Shown in pieces: positions 23,526 through 35,032 of a DNA stretch of 64,000 bases. The notes below the pieces were generated by a model. That model worked only from the letters and a program-made list of their open reading frames with translations, made no database searches and was not told where the DNA came from. Each line of letters opens with the position of its first letter. The first letter of the stretch is position 1. Both the position numbers and the translations under genes were made by a program. Source of the DNA: Rhipicephalus microplus (lineage: Eukaryota; Arthropoda; Arachnida; Ixodida; Ixodidae); assembly GCF_043290135.1 (NCBI RefSeq), contig NC_134702.1, forward strand, positions 81,269,317-81,333,316, in the 5' to 3' direction.

Positions 23526-26500
23526 CTAGTTCTTCGGCCAGAGCCGCAGCTTCGTTTGGAGAGTTGGCTTGTTTCGCCCCGTAAAACGTGAGTATTTACT
23601 ACTATGGTTTTGGTCAGTAACTTTTATATGAGAAGGGCGGGTGCACGAAAAAGTTCTGGTTGGTATGTGCGATGCCATTTCAACCGTGGCACTGTCCTAA
23701 CTCGGTCCTTTGTGCACCACGCCGCTACTGCGGCTTTCTGTTTTGACACGTGCAACCATTAGCGACGTTATTGCGTCTAGTATTGCTATATCTCTTGGGC
23801 AATGGGACGACGCACCAGGTTGCATTGTCATTGCCGGTGGTACATTTTCTTCATATGTAATGATTAAATCTGATGGTATGGTGAAACAAGCACCCGAGGC
23901 AATATCTCGTGATTATCCGTTTCCTAAGGTCATCTATGTGTCGTGCAGCGGTAAACGCACAAACCACCACAGTCGAAAGTAGTGATATGCGATTATCTTC
24001 TCGTCTATTTTGTATGTGTACACGGCCCGCACCACTCACATGGACACCCGGTCATGCATAACTGTACATGTGTGCAAACACACAGATGGTGACACGTTTG
24101 CGTCGTTCCAGCAATGAAGTACACCCAAGGGCATTTGCGCCACGCCGTGAGAGAGGACAAAAACATTGCCTTGCTCGACAGTCTCCACGCGTGCATAACG
24201 TGGGTTGTCATTTCCCTCCCCATGGCCAGCAGTCAAATGTACCGACCTAAAGTAAACAATTGTCTGACATACGTGACACGCACCCATAGAGACGTAAAAA
24301 AATACGCGTCCAATGGGGTTTTTATACTTTTTGTTTGTTTTTGCTCTTCGAAATGAATACACAACTTTTCACATGCGTCAGGTGCTAGGGCCAACGCTCT
24401 CAAACCTGCGTAAGAAGTTCACTCAACAAAATGTAGAAGCCCGCGCGTATCAGCATTAGATTTTGATGTTGTAAAAATGAGTCCTTTGAAACTGGCTGTG
24501 GCTGCGTGCTACTGGAACTAATCCCGGAGGCGATGATGCGAAAACAAAGACATGCTAAGCAGTATTGAACTACCTGCTGAGACCTGTAAATATCACGAGG
24601 GTTATTTAATGATAAGACACAAGGCGTTTTCATTATTTACACAGTCTAAAAACAAAAGGAAAGTATCACATTACGGGTAGTAAAATTGTTTAACTATCTC
24701 TTGGTGCAAACGTATCTACTGCAAGAGGTTTCTGTAGAACTGCAGCTAATGTACAATGTGACCATGCTATATAAACTGGACTGTGCCATTGGACTGTGCT
24801 GATGCTTCACCCGTCACTTATCGCATATGCACACTCGTCACCACGCTTAATTCGAACGCTCTGCAGCGTGTCCTCACGAGGTTTGATTGACGCCAGCGCC
24901 TTGTAGGTTCTGGGTCTGTAGACGAGATGTTAGCAGTACTTGTCTACATACTATTCAAGAATACCCGGGTATTATGTCGACACCAGCAACGAGCGCTTCG
25001 CATCTAACACATGTCAAAGCACTCCAGGTCATACTGCGGAGCGTTCGGGTCCAGATTGTTTACGACTGTACATAGTGCTTCTGGTTATGTATTGTTTTCG
25101 TATTCTATGTTTATTCCAAACGTTTCTTGTGTTTGTGTATTTCATCAGTACTACTACCAAGATGATAGGATATAGCCAGCTCTAGAATAGCCTATCTTGC
25201 TATATTTCTTTCATAGACAGATTAAAAAAAGAAACGCATTGTGGAAATTGTTCAAAGTATGGCCAATGCACATATCTAGAGAACACTTTTTCAGCGACGC
25301 CTATCTAACCCTATTTCAAATTAGACGTGAAGACTACAGTGGTAACGGTACTTAAAGAATGTTTGTTATACTTGCGCGTACATATGCTACATGACATAAT
25401 GAGCAAATACGGCAGATAATTACAAATTTTAATGGCACATGCATCGAGTAACACTCTCGGTTCTGTCACAAACACTACTGGTCTACCACTTGCTTTTTGT
25501 TATAACAGCATTTAGAACAATTATTGTGAAAAATAAAACCGTTATAATATCGAAGATTCTGGTTAGTTATATCTATATCGGTGCGTCAGCTCACTAGACA
25601 TCAAGGCCAATCAGCTGTGGTGAAAGTTCACTATATCACGCACACTTTTTTAGTAAACAGTTGAAATTCTCGGGTACCGGGCGTAGAATTACTTCAACCG
25701 CTCACTTTTTACTGCATGACCTCATATTTGCATCGACAGCATAAGCAACAATAAGTTAAACTATGGAGCACACCAGGGCACACGAACACCTACGTTTGGG
25801 TACCACCACCAGACACCTAAGGGAAGAGTTAGAGTCTCCGCCAACTTTACTTGTCAACAAACAAATGCAAAACCATGTTAATTATTTTTCAAAACAAGCG
25901 GTGGTTACGAGATTGGTACAGACAAGAACTTATGCGAACCCAAACATTTTTAGCAAGATACGTCTACAGAGAGATGTAGAAATCAACTGCCAGAAGCGTA
26001 TACTATGCCAGGGTTGCTGTGGATCATATGCTTTATGACACTGTCTTGTGGTTTTCAGAGACTGTGACGAAGATGTTGGTTGCAGCGAGTCCTTCATAGA
26101 GGAGTTATTTATGACCAGTTACAGACCACCCATAAGGACCACAATATAACGGTAGGGTTAAAACTTAGTTTCCCAGTGTGGCAGCCTGCTTTATTTTACG
26201 CTGGCACAGGACGAGGCGTTTGATTTTATATTTTTTTTTCAGCCTCACCATACTTTCTCCTTGTCTCGGCATGCATGGGAGCTGCCAGCGTCTACCTAAG
26301 GGCTAATCCCCAGGGCCTCAATAAGGTTCATCATCCTATACAGCATTGTGATCGTAGAGGCTGTATGTCTAGATGCATAAAGCGATGCAGCACAAACAAA
26401 CAAAAAGAATCAGGTCGCAGAGCGCACGAAGTAAGCAACCAAATTGTTCTTCGGGAACTACCGGAAACGTAAACATAGGTGGAGGGATATAGACTGCGGA

Positions 26501-27190
26501 TTTCAGCGTTGCTGCGGGCAATATCACGAAGATGGCTTGTTTTCCTTTCCGCGTCGCGAAAAGCATAACTTTCCCGACAACCGGAAATAACTTCAAATCG
26601 CACGCTTTCAATCAAGGCAAGCGTTTACGGAAGCCGCGCAAAAAGAAAACGGCGCCCAAGGGACCATCCTCGCCTTTCATTCACGAACTCCAAGAACGCA
26701 TGCTTTGTTCTCTTCTTCTTCTTTTTCTTCTCATCTCATAACTCTTACCCAGCTTTTCTCGAACTGCACTCTCTATGGTGCCGTCGTCTTCATCGTCTTT
26801 CTTGTAGTTGTTATTGTTGTTCTCAGTCCTGCGGTATTACGCGCCGAGAAAATAAGAGAGGCATCGCATTTCAAAACCCAAGTTTTACATCAATACTACG
26901 GGAGGAAATTGTATACGGGCACATAGTTCAGCGCCCCTGGCAACTATATATGTATAGCGCATATATTTCGCGATACTTTTTGAGATGGTTTCTATGAAAA
27001 ATCAAAACGCCTTCACCGAGGGTCAGTTGTGTTGGTTTTCAGGGCATTATTTTAAATGAAAAACGTTTTTTTAGCGAAACCAAGACACTTTGTTTGTTTC
27101 TACTTACGCATATATCTAGCCGCCTACGTTTGTACCTGTGCTTTTCTGTCTGTGTACCTGTCTGTCACTCGAAACGACTGAGTCACCCGT
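23526..27190. other. Anonymous intergenic sequence
   Basis: AT-rich with several frames under 95 codons that show no motif. Nothing I can identify. Confidence 0.4.
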
Positions 27191-27204
27191 CAAACGGTTA
27201 AGGC

Positions 27205-27610
27205 TTTCCTCAACGCCCAGCCACCTTAATCTAACTGCTGCGTTCATACTTTTGAACACTGTCAGTAACAAAACTATTACGCATATCTAAGGCGTAGTAT
27301 CAATGCGTACGTATCAAGTGTTGTTTTCTTTCACTAGAACATAGATGCGCGATTCTAAAGACCGTACGTGATTCTACACCTTACACAAACTACGTGTTCC
27401 TTACGCTGCGCTGATAAAGCGACGCTATGCATGGAAAAGCGTTCTGTCGACGACATAACGCTGTCACCTGCCAGTGGCTCTGGGCTCTCTATGAGCTCCT
27501 GTTTCCCGACATTACCGCCAGATAGCATCCACATTTCACGCAGCACCTACAGAAAAAAGGATATCGTCTTTCGACGACATTTGCAACACATCATGCAGAT
27601 ACATGGTCAT
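27205..27610 (+). repeat. Microsatellite-linked dispersed repeat, longest copy
   Basis: It starts after a short GTCTGTCACTCG tract with CAACGCCCAGCCACCTTAA. It continues through TATTACGCATA and GACGCTATGC, and ends with CACCTGCCAGTGGCTCT and ATTACCGCCAGATAGCA followed by CGCAGCACCTACAG. Its 5' half matches 40677-40870, directly after (TGTC)n. Parts of its 3' half match 43460-43545, 48445-48525 and, inverted, 59341-59430. No coding capacity is visible. Confidence 0.6.
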
Positions 27611-27645
27611 TTTTTTTCTTTTACCGTCTGATAGCACTCATTTTT

Positions 27646-27893
27646 TAATTGATTTGACTGATTTGTGGGGTTTAACGTGCCAAAGCCACCATATGGTTAT
27701 GAGAGACGCCGTACTGGAGGGCTCTGGGAATTTCGACCACCTGGGGTTTTTTTAACGTGCACCCAAATCTGAGCACACGGGCCTACGATATTTCCGCTTG
27801 CATCGGAAATGCAGTCGCAGCAGCCAGGATTTGACCCCGTGAACTGCGGGTCAGCAGCCGAGTACGTTAGCCACAAAATCACCGCGGCAGGGC
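27646..27893 (-). mobile_element. Ruka-type SINE, copy 4
   Basis: Diverged full-length copy. AGCACTCATTTTT at 27633-27645 and AGCGCTCATTTTT at 27894-27906 form a 13-bp duplication with one mismatch. Its A and B boxes carry several substitutions. Confidence 0.92.
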
Positions 27894-27949
27894 AGCGCTC
27901 ATTTTTAAACGTTATTTCCGTGACTCATATACGTCGCTGAAGTCTCGCT

Positions 27950-28215
27950 GGATGCCAGCATAAAATATTTCAGTGCTAAAATTCACGATTCAAGCAGGAA
28001 TCCAACTGAAGCATTCTGGGTGGTAGTCAGGTGTTCTACCGCTGATCCAAGCCAAGTTTTTAAACTTCATTAGAAAAAAAAAAGCGCTATGCACGAGTCG
28101 CGTCATCACGTAAATTATGGTTGTAGTGTGGCCTATCTAATTTTATATTCTGTCAATGTACATTACTAATGTACTCCTATGAAACATGGTGTCCGGTCGG
28201 CTTACTATGAATAGT
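27950..28215 (+). repeat. Diverged dispersed repeat with a tRNA-like segment (copy A)
   Basis: It resembles 56255-56530 over about 260 bases. Shared words include GGTGTTCTACCGCTGATC against AAGTATTCTACCACAGACC, then TTGTGGTTGNAGT, and ATGTACTCCTATGA against GTGTACTGCTATGA. The TTCTACC..GA segment resembles the anticodon arm of a reversed tRNA gene, which suggests another SINE family. Confidence 0.45.
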
Positions 28216-29501
28216 GGTTCCAGTGTTAGGTCCGCTTTTATTGCAGTATAAAAAACATTACATTTGTGTTCTTACGAGTCAGCAAGATATGTTCAATCGT
28301 CGCTAGAACTCATAGCAATGTGCCAACAAATAATAATCCCATCACCAAATCACTGCGTGAATTTCGCTTCACTATTACTGACGTCTGTGCTCCGAGTGCT
28401 CACGTTACCCTTTAAACGCCAGTCTAATCGATGTTACTCTTAATACCACAAAATGCACACAATTACTGCACTCACAAAACATGTTTATCTACCTCGTGAC
28501 ACTTGCCTCAAAGCAAAGAAAAAAGCAGAATAGATACTTATTCACTGAATGTTCTGCACGAAGCCGATTCAAACAGTTACAGGGACGTGCCGAATTTTCG
28601 TGAAACAATGTGTCCAGGTGTTCTGTAGTACATCAAGGCACTATTATTTTATAAACAACTTGCTTCTCATTTACGAAGTAACTAAGTGTGCTTTGTTGCT
28701 TCTTAGGTGTACTCGGGAGTGTGCGTGAGCAAAATCTCGTCTAACGTTGTATTCACCCGCACACCAAGAACTAACTATACCTAGTAAACAGAACAGCAAC
28801 ATCTTTTGGTCACGAAATATCTTCTTGCGTATGTTGCTTGTCAGTAGTAAATGGATTTGAAAAATTGTAGTGTCATAGCCCTAGCACTCTAATTTATGAG
28901 TAGGTTTTATCTGTTCTTTTGGTCTTCAAACGGGCTGTATTCGCCAACGGTGCTTCCTCACTGTCAAATAGAAGGAAGGCTACCGAAAAAGGAAGAGAGA
29001 GATATACGGTGCAGAGTATAAGCAGGCAAGTTATTCCAGGACAGATGTCCAGATGCTGATCCCTCGAGATATATCTGGATGCGTTGGCTTATCCGAGTTT
29101 CCTTTTCTTTCCCGGGTCCTTGATTTCCGCAAAGGCGTTATATATACGGAATGATGGATTGTTAGAGGGCAGAAGAAATCGCTCACAGTGCAGTGATAAA
29201 GAAAACAGCTGGGAGGGAAAAAACGTATGCTTGCACTATGTATTTTTTTAACAGAGAAGGGGCTAGGGCACTACAAAGCTCTTCAAAAAAATTATTTATT
29301 TATTTATCCGTTTAATTATTTATTTATTTTCATTTTTGCGTTGAGCTCTTCGTACTTGTGTGCATTCTACAGTTGCTGGTTTGAATCGTGCCCCATGACT
29401 TTTCGTCACAATCCCCAAACTAGTTTTAAACGGTCGATGACAGCTGTACATCTTACCAGTCTATTTCCCTCTGTTTGAATGTGTATTCGTGTAGCATATC
29501 G

Positions 29502-29556
<55 letters not shown>

Positions 29557-30388
29557 TAAGCAGAACAAAAGTTTTCATGTAAAAGCTCCTTACAATGCAC
29601 GTAAGGTGCAACATATCAGACGCTATGGCACTTGCAGATTTGTTTATACCTATAAAGGCAAGGTCAGAACAGCAAATGGGAACGTCGCGAGGCTGTAAGG
29701 ATGTGATGTCTACGTACGTCATTTTGCTGTTGGATTTGTAGCTTTCAGGCACTCTACTAGAGTTGAGTAGATTAACATAACGCACAGCCTTTTTACTATG
29801 CTCACCGTGAAAGAAAGTGACAGCCTTCGCACGGCCAATGCATGCCCCAAGTTTCCCTGAAGTCTCGATAGACTTGTTATTGTCACGATGGCTGAAATCC
29901 CGAATATAATTTTCCGCCGTTTCTCCACCTATATAAATTGGAGTGATATAAAAAAATTCTGGCCATTGGCTTTTATACTTGCGAAGTAGAGGTTGTCCAT
30001 GCGACTAATTTGTTTTGATATCTCGAGCTTCTCACAACCATACCTTGCTGAGAACTTCTGTTACAACTCCTATTGATGACGTCCAACGGTCAGTCGGTGA
30101 CTCATTCGGTCAATCAGTCAGTTAGTGCGGATTATGGGACGGACTCTGTATTTTATGACAATGTATAGTACGATAACTAAATAAAAGAATATACGGGAAA
30201 CCCTTTGAGCGTGAAGCTGCCATACATGGTCTTTTGTAAGTTAACCAGTTGTACTCTCTATCTGCAGCGAGTATGTACGTACGAGCCTTTCTATCTGGTA
30301 TAATCTCAGAAAGAGGTGGCTAATAAAGTCAAGCAGTTGTTCTTGCCTGTTGCTTTTCACACTATCGCAAGGTTCTCGACGCACATAT
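28216..30388. other. Anonymous AT-rich sequence
   Basis: It holds an ATTT-rich stretch at 29289-29335, a (TAA)n array annotated separately, and CAGT-type words at 30085-30125. No gene supported. Confidence 0.4.
29502..29555. repeat. (AAT)n trinucleotide microsatellite
   Basis: About 17 units with one interruption near 29512. Confidence 0.95.
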
Positions 30389-30418
30389 AACCTGGCGTAC
30401 ATGTATGTACGCTAGGTT
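30389..30418. repeat. Near-perfect 14-bp inverted repeat (hairpin)
   Basis: AACCTGGCGTACAT at 30389-30402, a 2-base loop, then ATGTACGCTAGGTT at 30405-30418. 13 of 14 pairs match. No gene lies close enough to call it a terminator. Confidence 0.8.
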
Positions 30419-30429
30419 CAACGTGTACA

Positions 30430-30800
30430 ATGTAAGACTCACTCGCTGTATTTCGTGCCGACCGGTTGTGCCCTCGTGATCTCCGACGACAGCGCAGCTC
30501 TGACCGACTGGATTAGCCTTACGCCATCTCCTGACGCAGACAAGAGCTCTCTTCGAGTGGTGCCCCGTCCTCGTACTCCTGCGCCCGTGTCCATCTTTCT
30601 TATCTTCTCTTTACTACCATCGCTCGCTGTCCCTGCGGCTCGCTCTCTCCTCCTTCTCTCAATATATACCTTTTATTCCTATCCTTTTAATCCCTCTTTA
30701 CCCCTATCCCTTGTAAGCAACTGTTGAGGTGTCGCACTCCGATGCAGACAGTTACGGGGCTCACTTTTTTGTGCTTTTCTCTTTAAGAACCACATAAGAA
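30430..30800 (+). mobile_element. Possible LINE 3'-end fragment
   Basis: A short GC-rich coding-like stretch (30455-30590) passes into a C/T-rich region and a module GTTGAGGTGTCGCACTCCGA then GCAGACAGTTACGGG (about 30723-30757). This resembles 3' ends of arthropod LINEs as I remember them. No catalytic domain remains and no duplication was found. Confidence 0.35.
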
Positions 30801-31416
30801 AATGTACAATGTAGGTACGGTTGGTACAACATTTCGCGATGGTTGTTATAAAGTATAGGCCATTGGCATTGTGAGCATAACTTTGATCCGTCACTCTCTT
30901 TTTCACGAAATAGTCCAACGATATCAGCTTGGGTGCAGGCAATTCCCGCTCCCACTCCGCAAAGCTCACAAGAGCTCAGTCTTTCACGTTGAGACTGTTA
31001 CAATCTTTTTCGTTCAGAGAAAAATTTAGCTACTTTAATTGCTCCAAACATCAGTTCACGTAGCCCTGACTTCAATGAAGAATATTGCGTGTTAGCCCCG
31101 ACTCTGAGGTAATGTTGTGTGGTACAAGACGCCTTTTTTTAATAATAGGAGGACTGAGAGGAAGGCCTCAAAAGTGACAATCTCCTCGACCAACTAAAGG
31201 TTGTTCACGGAGTCTGCGAGTGGGTGGAGGACCACGGTCTTCAAGGGCCAACGTGGGAGTGGCTCGCAACCACGACTTAGCAGTAACTTCATTAAAGTGT
31301 TGACTGTCCGACTTCAGTTCATCTGCAAACAAATTACGCTTTGTTCCAATATTGTCGAAATGTAATTGTCTAGACCTGAGATGCAACACCTTTTTATACT
31401 TCGGCCCATAGGAACT
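30801..31416. other. Anonymous intergenic sequence
   Basis: No gene or structured repeat identified. Confidence 0.4.
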
Positions 31417-31561
31417 ATTCACGTGACGTCATCACGCGCCATTTTGTTCTGCAACTCTCAGCTTTCCGCTGTTCTGAAGATAAGCAGATGAAGATAAGAA
31501 ATCGTGCCTTTCACGGTGCTTTTTGTACTACAAAATGGCGGCCGCAGAGACGTCAGTGAAT
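31417..31561. mobile_element. Short terminal-inverted-repeat element (MITE-like)
   Basis: ATTCACGTGACGTC...GCCATTTTGT at 31417-31447 is the imperfect reverse complement of ACAAAATGGCGGC...GACGTCAGTGAAT at 31530-31561. The arms are about 31 bases and the total is 145 bp. No frame inside. Target duplication not clear. Confidence 0.6.
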
Positions 31562-31784
31562 TATCTCTACACGGCCGGTCTACGTTAACAATACCGCCGG
31601 GTGCTTTTCTGTTGTGATCGATCTTTCATGCTAGCAAAAAGATCCGGCAAGCAGCCGCCGTAACGTGTTCCTATATCGGCAAAACATAGCGCGCTTTTAA
31701 GTATTATTCATCGCAATTGGAAGCAACCATGTCACTTTATCATCGACCAGGCTGCCTTAGCATTGTGAGGTATCCAATATACAC
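31562..31784. other. Anonymous spacer
   Basis: Nothing identified. Confidence 0.3.
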
Positions 31785-31836
31785 AAGAGAGAAACGAGAA
31801 AAAAGGGATACAGGGATGTTAACCAGATGCTTGTAA

Positions 31837-32078
31837 TGATTGATTGATATGTGGGGTTTAACGTCCCAAAACCACTATATGATTATGAGAGACGCCGTAG
31901 TGGAGGGCTCCGGAAATTTAGACCACCTGGGGTTCTTTAACGTGCACCCAAATCTGAGCACACGGGCCTACAACATTTCCGCCTCCATCGGAAATGCAGC
32001 CGCCGCAGCCGGGATTTGAACCCGCGCCCTGTGGGTCAGCAGCCGAGTACCTTAGCCACTAGACCACAGCGGCGGGGC
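31837..32078 (-). mobile_element. Ruka-type SINE, copy 5, inside a LINE 3' tail
   Basis: Full-length copy. TGCTTGTAA occurs at 31828-31836 and 32085-32093, with six extra bases before the right copy. The host LINE tail is continuous on either side, so the insertion postdates the LINE. The B box GGTTCAAATCC is at consensus and the A box has one change. Confidence 0.93.
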
Positions 32079-32302
32079 ATGAGTTGCTTGTAACCGGTAT
32101 GCTACTATATACACTGGGGTTGGCAGGATCAAAAGAGAGAGAGTTTAAAAATAAGTAAGAGAAAACCAGGGACTCACACGCACACACAAAATCAGTTCAC
32201 TCAAAGGTGTTCCGCCACGCCAGTAGTTCGCAAGAAGCCCAGTAGCGCTTGCACGGCCTTCTTCTGTGATGATTAGTCATGACGATGGCGCAGTATACTT
32301 TA

Positions 32303-33169
32303 TTATAACAGCGGCTGGTCATCCAACTTGTTTAGTGTATTGGAAAGGTATTGTCTTTCTAGGTTATATTCCGGGCAGTCGCACAGGGCGTGTCGAATTG
32401 TCTCTTCGTCTCCGCAGTGTGCACATGTGGCGGTGTTGGCGATCTCTATGCGGAACGCATACGCACGGCTAAACGCGACTCCCAACTATAGTCTGCACAG
32501 AGCAGTAGCGTCGCCTCGTCGAAGTTTTCTTGGAAGCTGCAAGCTTAACGTATGATCAAGAGACCATAATCCTGCATGCGTAAAAAGACGCTCATTCCAA
32601 AGTGACATGAATTGTTTGCGAGCAAGCACGCGGAGCCTCCTAGCAGCGTCCGTGCTAGAGAGAGGTATTGACTGGTTGTTGTCTTCTGTATAGGCTGAAC
32701 AGGCAGCTTGATCCGCCCGTTCATTATCGATCATTCCGCAGGGGCTTGGCAACCACTGAGATATAACGTGGTACCCTTTCTCTGTTATATGGTGTAGCAT
32801 TTCTGCTGTCCCAAATACCAACTGCTCATGCGGACCATGGCATAGATTTGACAAAAGTGACTGCAGTGCCACCTTGCAGTCGCAGAAGATCGTCCACCAT
32901 TGCGTGCTGTGGTCGTTAATGAAACGCAACGCAGCGCGACGCGCTGCGAGCTCTGCTGCCGCTGATGTGGTTGCATGAGCTGTCCTGAATTTGATGGTTG
33001 TGGCTGCGTTGGAACAACGACCGCTGCTGTTGAGCTGTTTGGCAGGACGAAACCGTCGGTGTAGACGTGGGTTTAGCCTTGGTACTTTTCGTACAGCAGA
33101 CGGAAGGCGAGCTGCCTGAGGGTTGGCATTGACAAATCTTGTTTTTTTCTCGATCCCTGTTATTGTCAC
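32303..33169 (-). pseudogene. LINE ORF2 C-terminus: RNase H domain and zinc knuckle, degenerate
   Basis: The frame reads from 33169 to a TAG at 32486-32488 and resumes in the same frame to 32303. By comparison with the LINE at 1301-4948, the TAG stands for a Trp (CRL-stop-LGVAF against CRLWLGVAF). The RNase H Glu (SAAAELAA) and second Asp (IFCDCK) are present. The expected YTDGS segment is missing because of an upstream frame disturbance. The catalytic His of LPGHCG/LPSHCG is Pro here (WLPSPCG). The terminal knuckle is CAHC..H..C at about 32390-32430. It could not work even without the stop. Confidence 0.88.
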
Positions 33170-33185
33170 GATGATGACTGGCTGT

Positions 33186-33870
33186 TTGAGGCACCATAAA
33201 GGAGCTGAAGATCTCGCCGCTGGCGTAACATTAAATCATATTTTGATTACATATATGCTTATGCATACCTCCACTTTACCCGTATAGGGCGCCCCAGTTG
33301 AGCCCAGTTGGAGTTTGAAAAAATGCCGACGCACTGTGCCAGCGAATCGATGTTCCTGACTATTGCCTAGAGCACGTCGCACTATTTTAGCGTTCTTCAG
33401 AGTTGGCTGATTAGGCACGTCTATTGAACAAGCTTTTGAATCCACTAAGTTGGATGAAAACTTCAAGTGACAGAATTGTAGACCAGTTGACGAAACTTCC
33501 GGTTACACATATTATAACTCTCTATGTATGATGTATTAGTGTTTTTTTAGCTTCCTTCAATAACCCGCGAAATAGTAAAAATAAAAAAGGCGGGTTAGAT
33601 GCCCGCACGCGCACCTAAGCGGGCCGCGATTGCAGTGCTTCCTAACGTTTCGCGTTGCGCTTACATCGCGGTGGTTCATGACAACGATAAGCCAACGCAG
33701 CGGTTACCACTGGTGTCGCCGCTGACAAAACATGCGTCATCCCGATGTCCTAGCGAGGCTGCATAGTAAGAAAATTGCCACGGTCACTCTCACACGGATC
33801 GTTAGCAAGCACTGTGACGACTGCGATACGGCGCGCAAGCCGGCGTGAAGAAAAGCACTAAATACTCAAT
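33186..33870. other. Anonymous intergenic sequence
   Basis: No gene supported. GC-rich at 33600-33680. Confidence 0.35.
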
Positions 33871-35032
33871 ACCGGTGTCACACTGGCACTTTTAATCGCG
33901 ATCAGGGCGATCCGGATAAGTTCTCTTGATCGCGATCGACTTTATGACCACTGCTACATGGTCCAGATTGATTGATTGATTGATATGTGGGGTTTAACGT
34001 CCCAAAACCACTATTTGATTATGAGAGACGCCGTAGTGGAGGGCTCCGGAAATTTCGACCACCTGGGGTTCTTTAACGTGCGCCCAAATCTGAGCACACG
34101 GGCCTGCTACATGGCCCAGGCTAATTCGGTTCGTGCTTGGGTTAGAAGAAATGCCCCAGGTGGCATTTGCTTGCCGTAAAACATGCCACTGACAAAACTT
34201 GACGTGCAGTATATCTATAGATTTCTGTATTATCAATGTTATTCGTGCAAGAACCACTTGAACGTCCAAAACTTTGCAGGCCACTGCGATAGTATTTTCT
34301 TCAATTCATCACTCGTTAAAATTTTCCTAGCACTTACCTGTATTGCTGTGTGAGATTCTTAACCTTCGTTTTTTGTGTGTGTGATGGCCTCCGTTTATAG
34401 TCGTGTAGTCGCAGCGAGGCGTCAATCTCTTTTCACGCACCAGTGTTTCACTTCTGGCACCTCAAGTCTGTTCCAGACGCTCTTGCCAGCGGTCAACTGC
34501 TGTAAAGATCTCTTCATTCGACCACGAAGTGCGCGTACGTTGCGGCATATTCAAAAGGATTGCGACACTCATAATCAGTTTTCTTCTAGGTGTTTCACCA
34601 GCTCCGACAGAGCGAGAGTTGAACTAAGCGCTGAAGACAACGGTCGACTGCTTGTCGTCTGCTTGCCGTCTGCTTGTCCCGTAACTACATGCGGTCGATG
34701 CAAATCCTAAAACATGCAATACGTTTGATATTGTTTCAGTTTAAATAGTTTAGAATTTGCCTTTTTTACAAATATCTAGCTGTTTTAAAGCGTTTTTATC
34801 GAACTATGCTCGATTTTCTTGATTATTGTGCTTTCAACAAGCTCAGCTAGGGGGTGCAGACGGGAGCAAAATCGCGATCTCTCAGGCAGGTCACTAAGCG
34901 CAGATCGCGATAGTCTTGATCCCGATTACGCCTGATCGTGATTAATAATGACCGTGTAGCAGCACCTAATCTGGATCGCGGTTAATCCGGGTTCACGCTG
35001 ATCGCAATTAAAAGTACCCGTGTGACACCGGT
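33871..35032. mobile_element. 1.16-kb terminal-inverted-repeat element carrying a nested SINE
   Basis: ACCGGTGTCACACTGGCACT at 33871-33890 is the inverse of AGTACCCGTGTGACACCGGT at 35013-35032 with two mismatches. Pairing continues (TTTAATCGCGATCAG against CTGATCGCAATTAAA) for about 50 bases. Subterminal GATCGCGATC words are repeated at both ends. The outer 9-mers ATACTCAAT and ATAATACAT agree at six of nine positions, a weak candidate target duplication. Internal frames are short and show no transposase motif, so it is probably non-autonomous. Without the SINE it would be about 1.0 kb. Confidence 0.75.
33967..34103 (-). mobile_element. Ruka-type SINE, copy 6, 5'-truncated
   Basis: Only the body and tail are present; the tRNA-like head with both pol III boxes is missing. 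CTGCTACATGGTCCAG at 33951-33966 and CTGCTACATGGCCCAG at 34104-34119 are a 16-bp target duplication with one mismatch. The truncation therefore happened during insertion, as in target-primed reverse transcription. Confidence 0.93.

Larger units (their letters stand above)
31785..33185 (-). mobile_element. 5'-truncated I-group LINE relic, interrupted by a SINE
   Basis: On - it carries the end of ORF2 (RNase H and zinc knuckle) and a 3' tail of the same kind as the LINE at 1-5160. In the tail the sequence ...GTTAACCAGA at 31818-31827 resumes at 32094 with CCGGTATGCTAC once the SINE and one TGCTTGTAA copy are removed. All RT and endonuclease sequence is missing. Confidence 0.85.
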
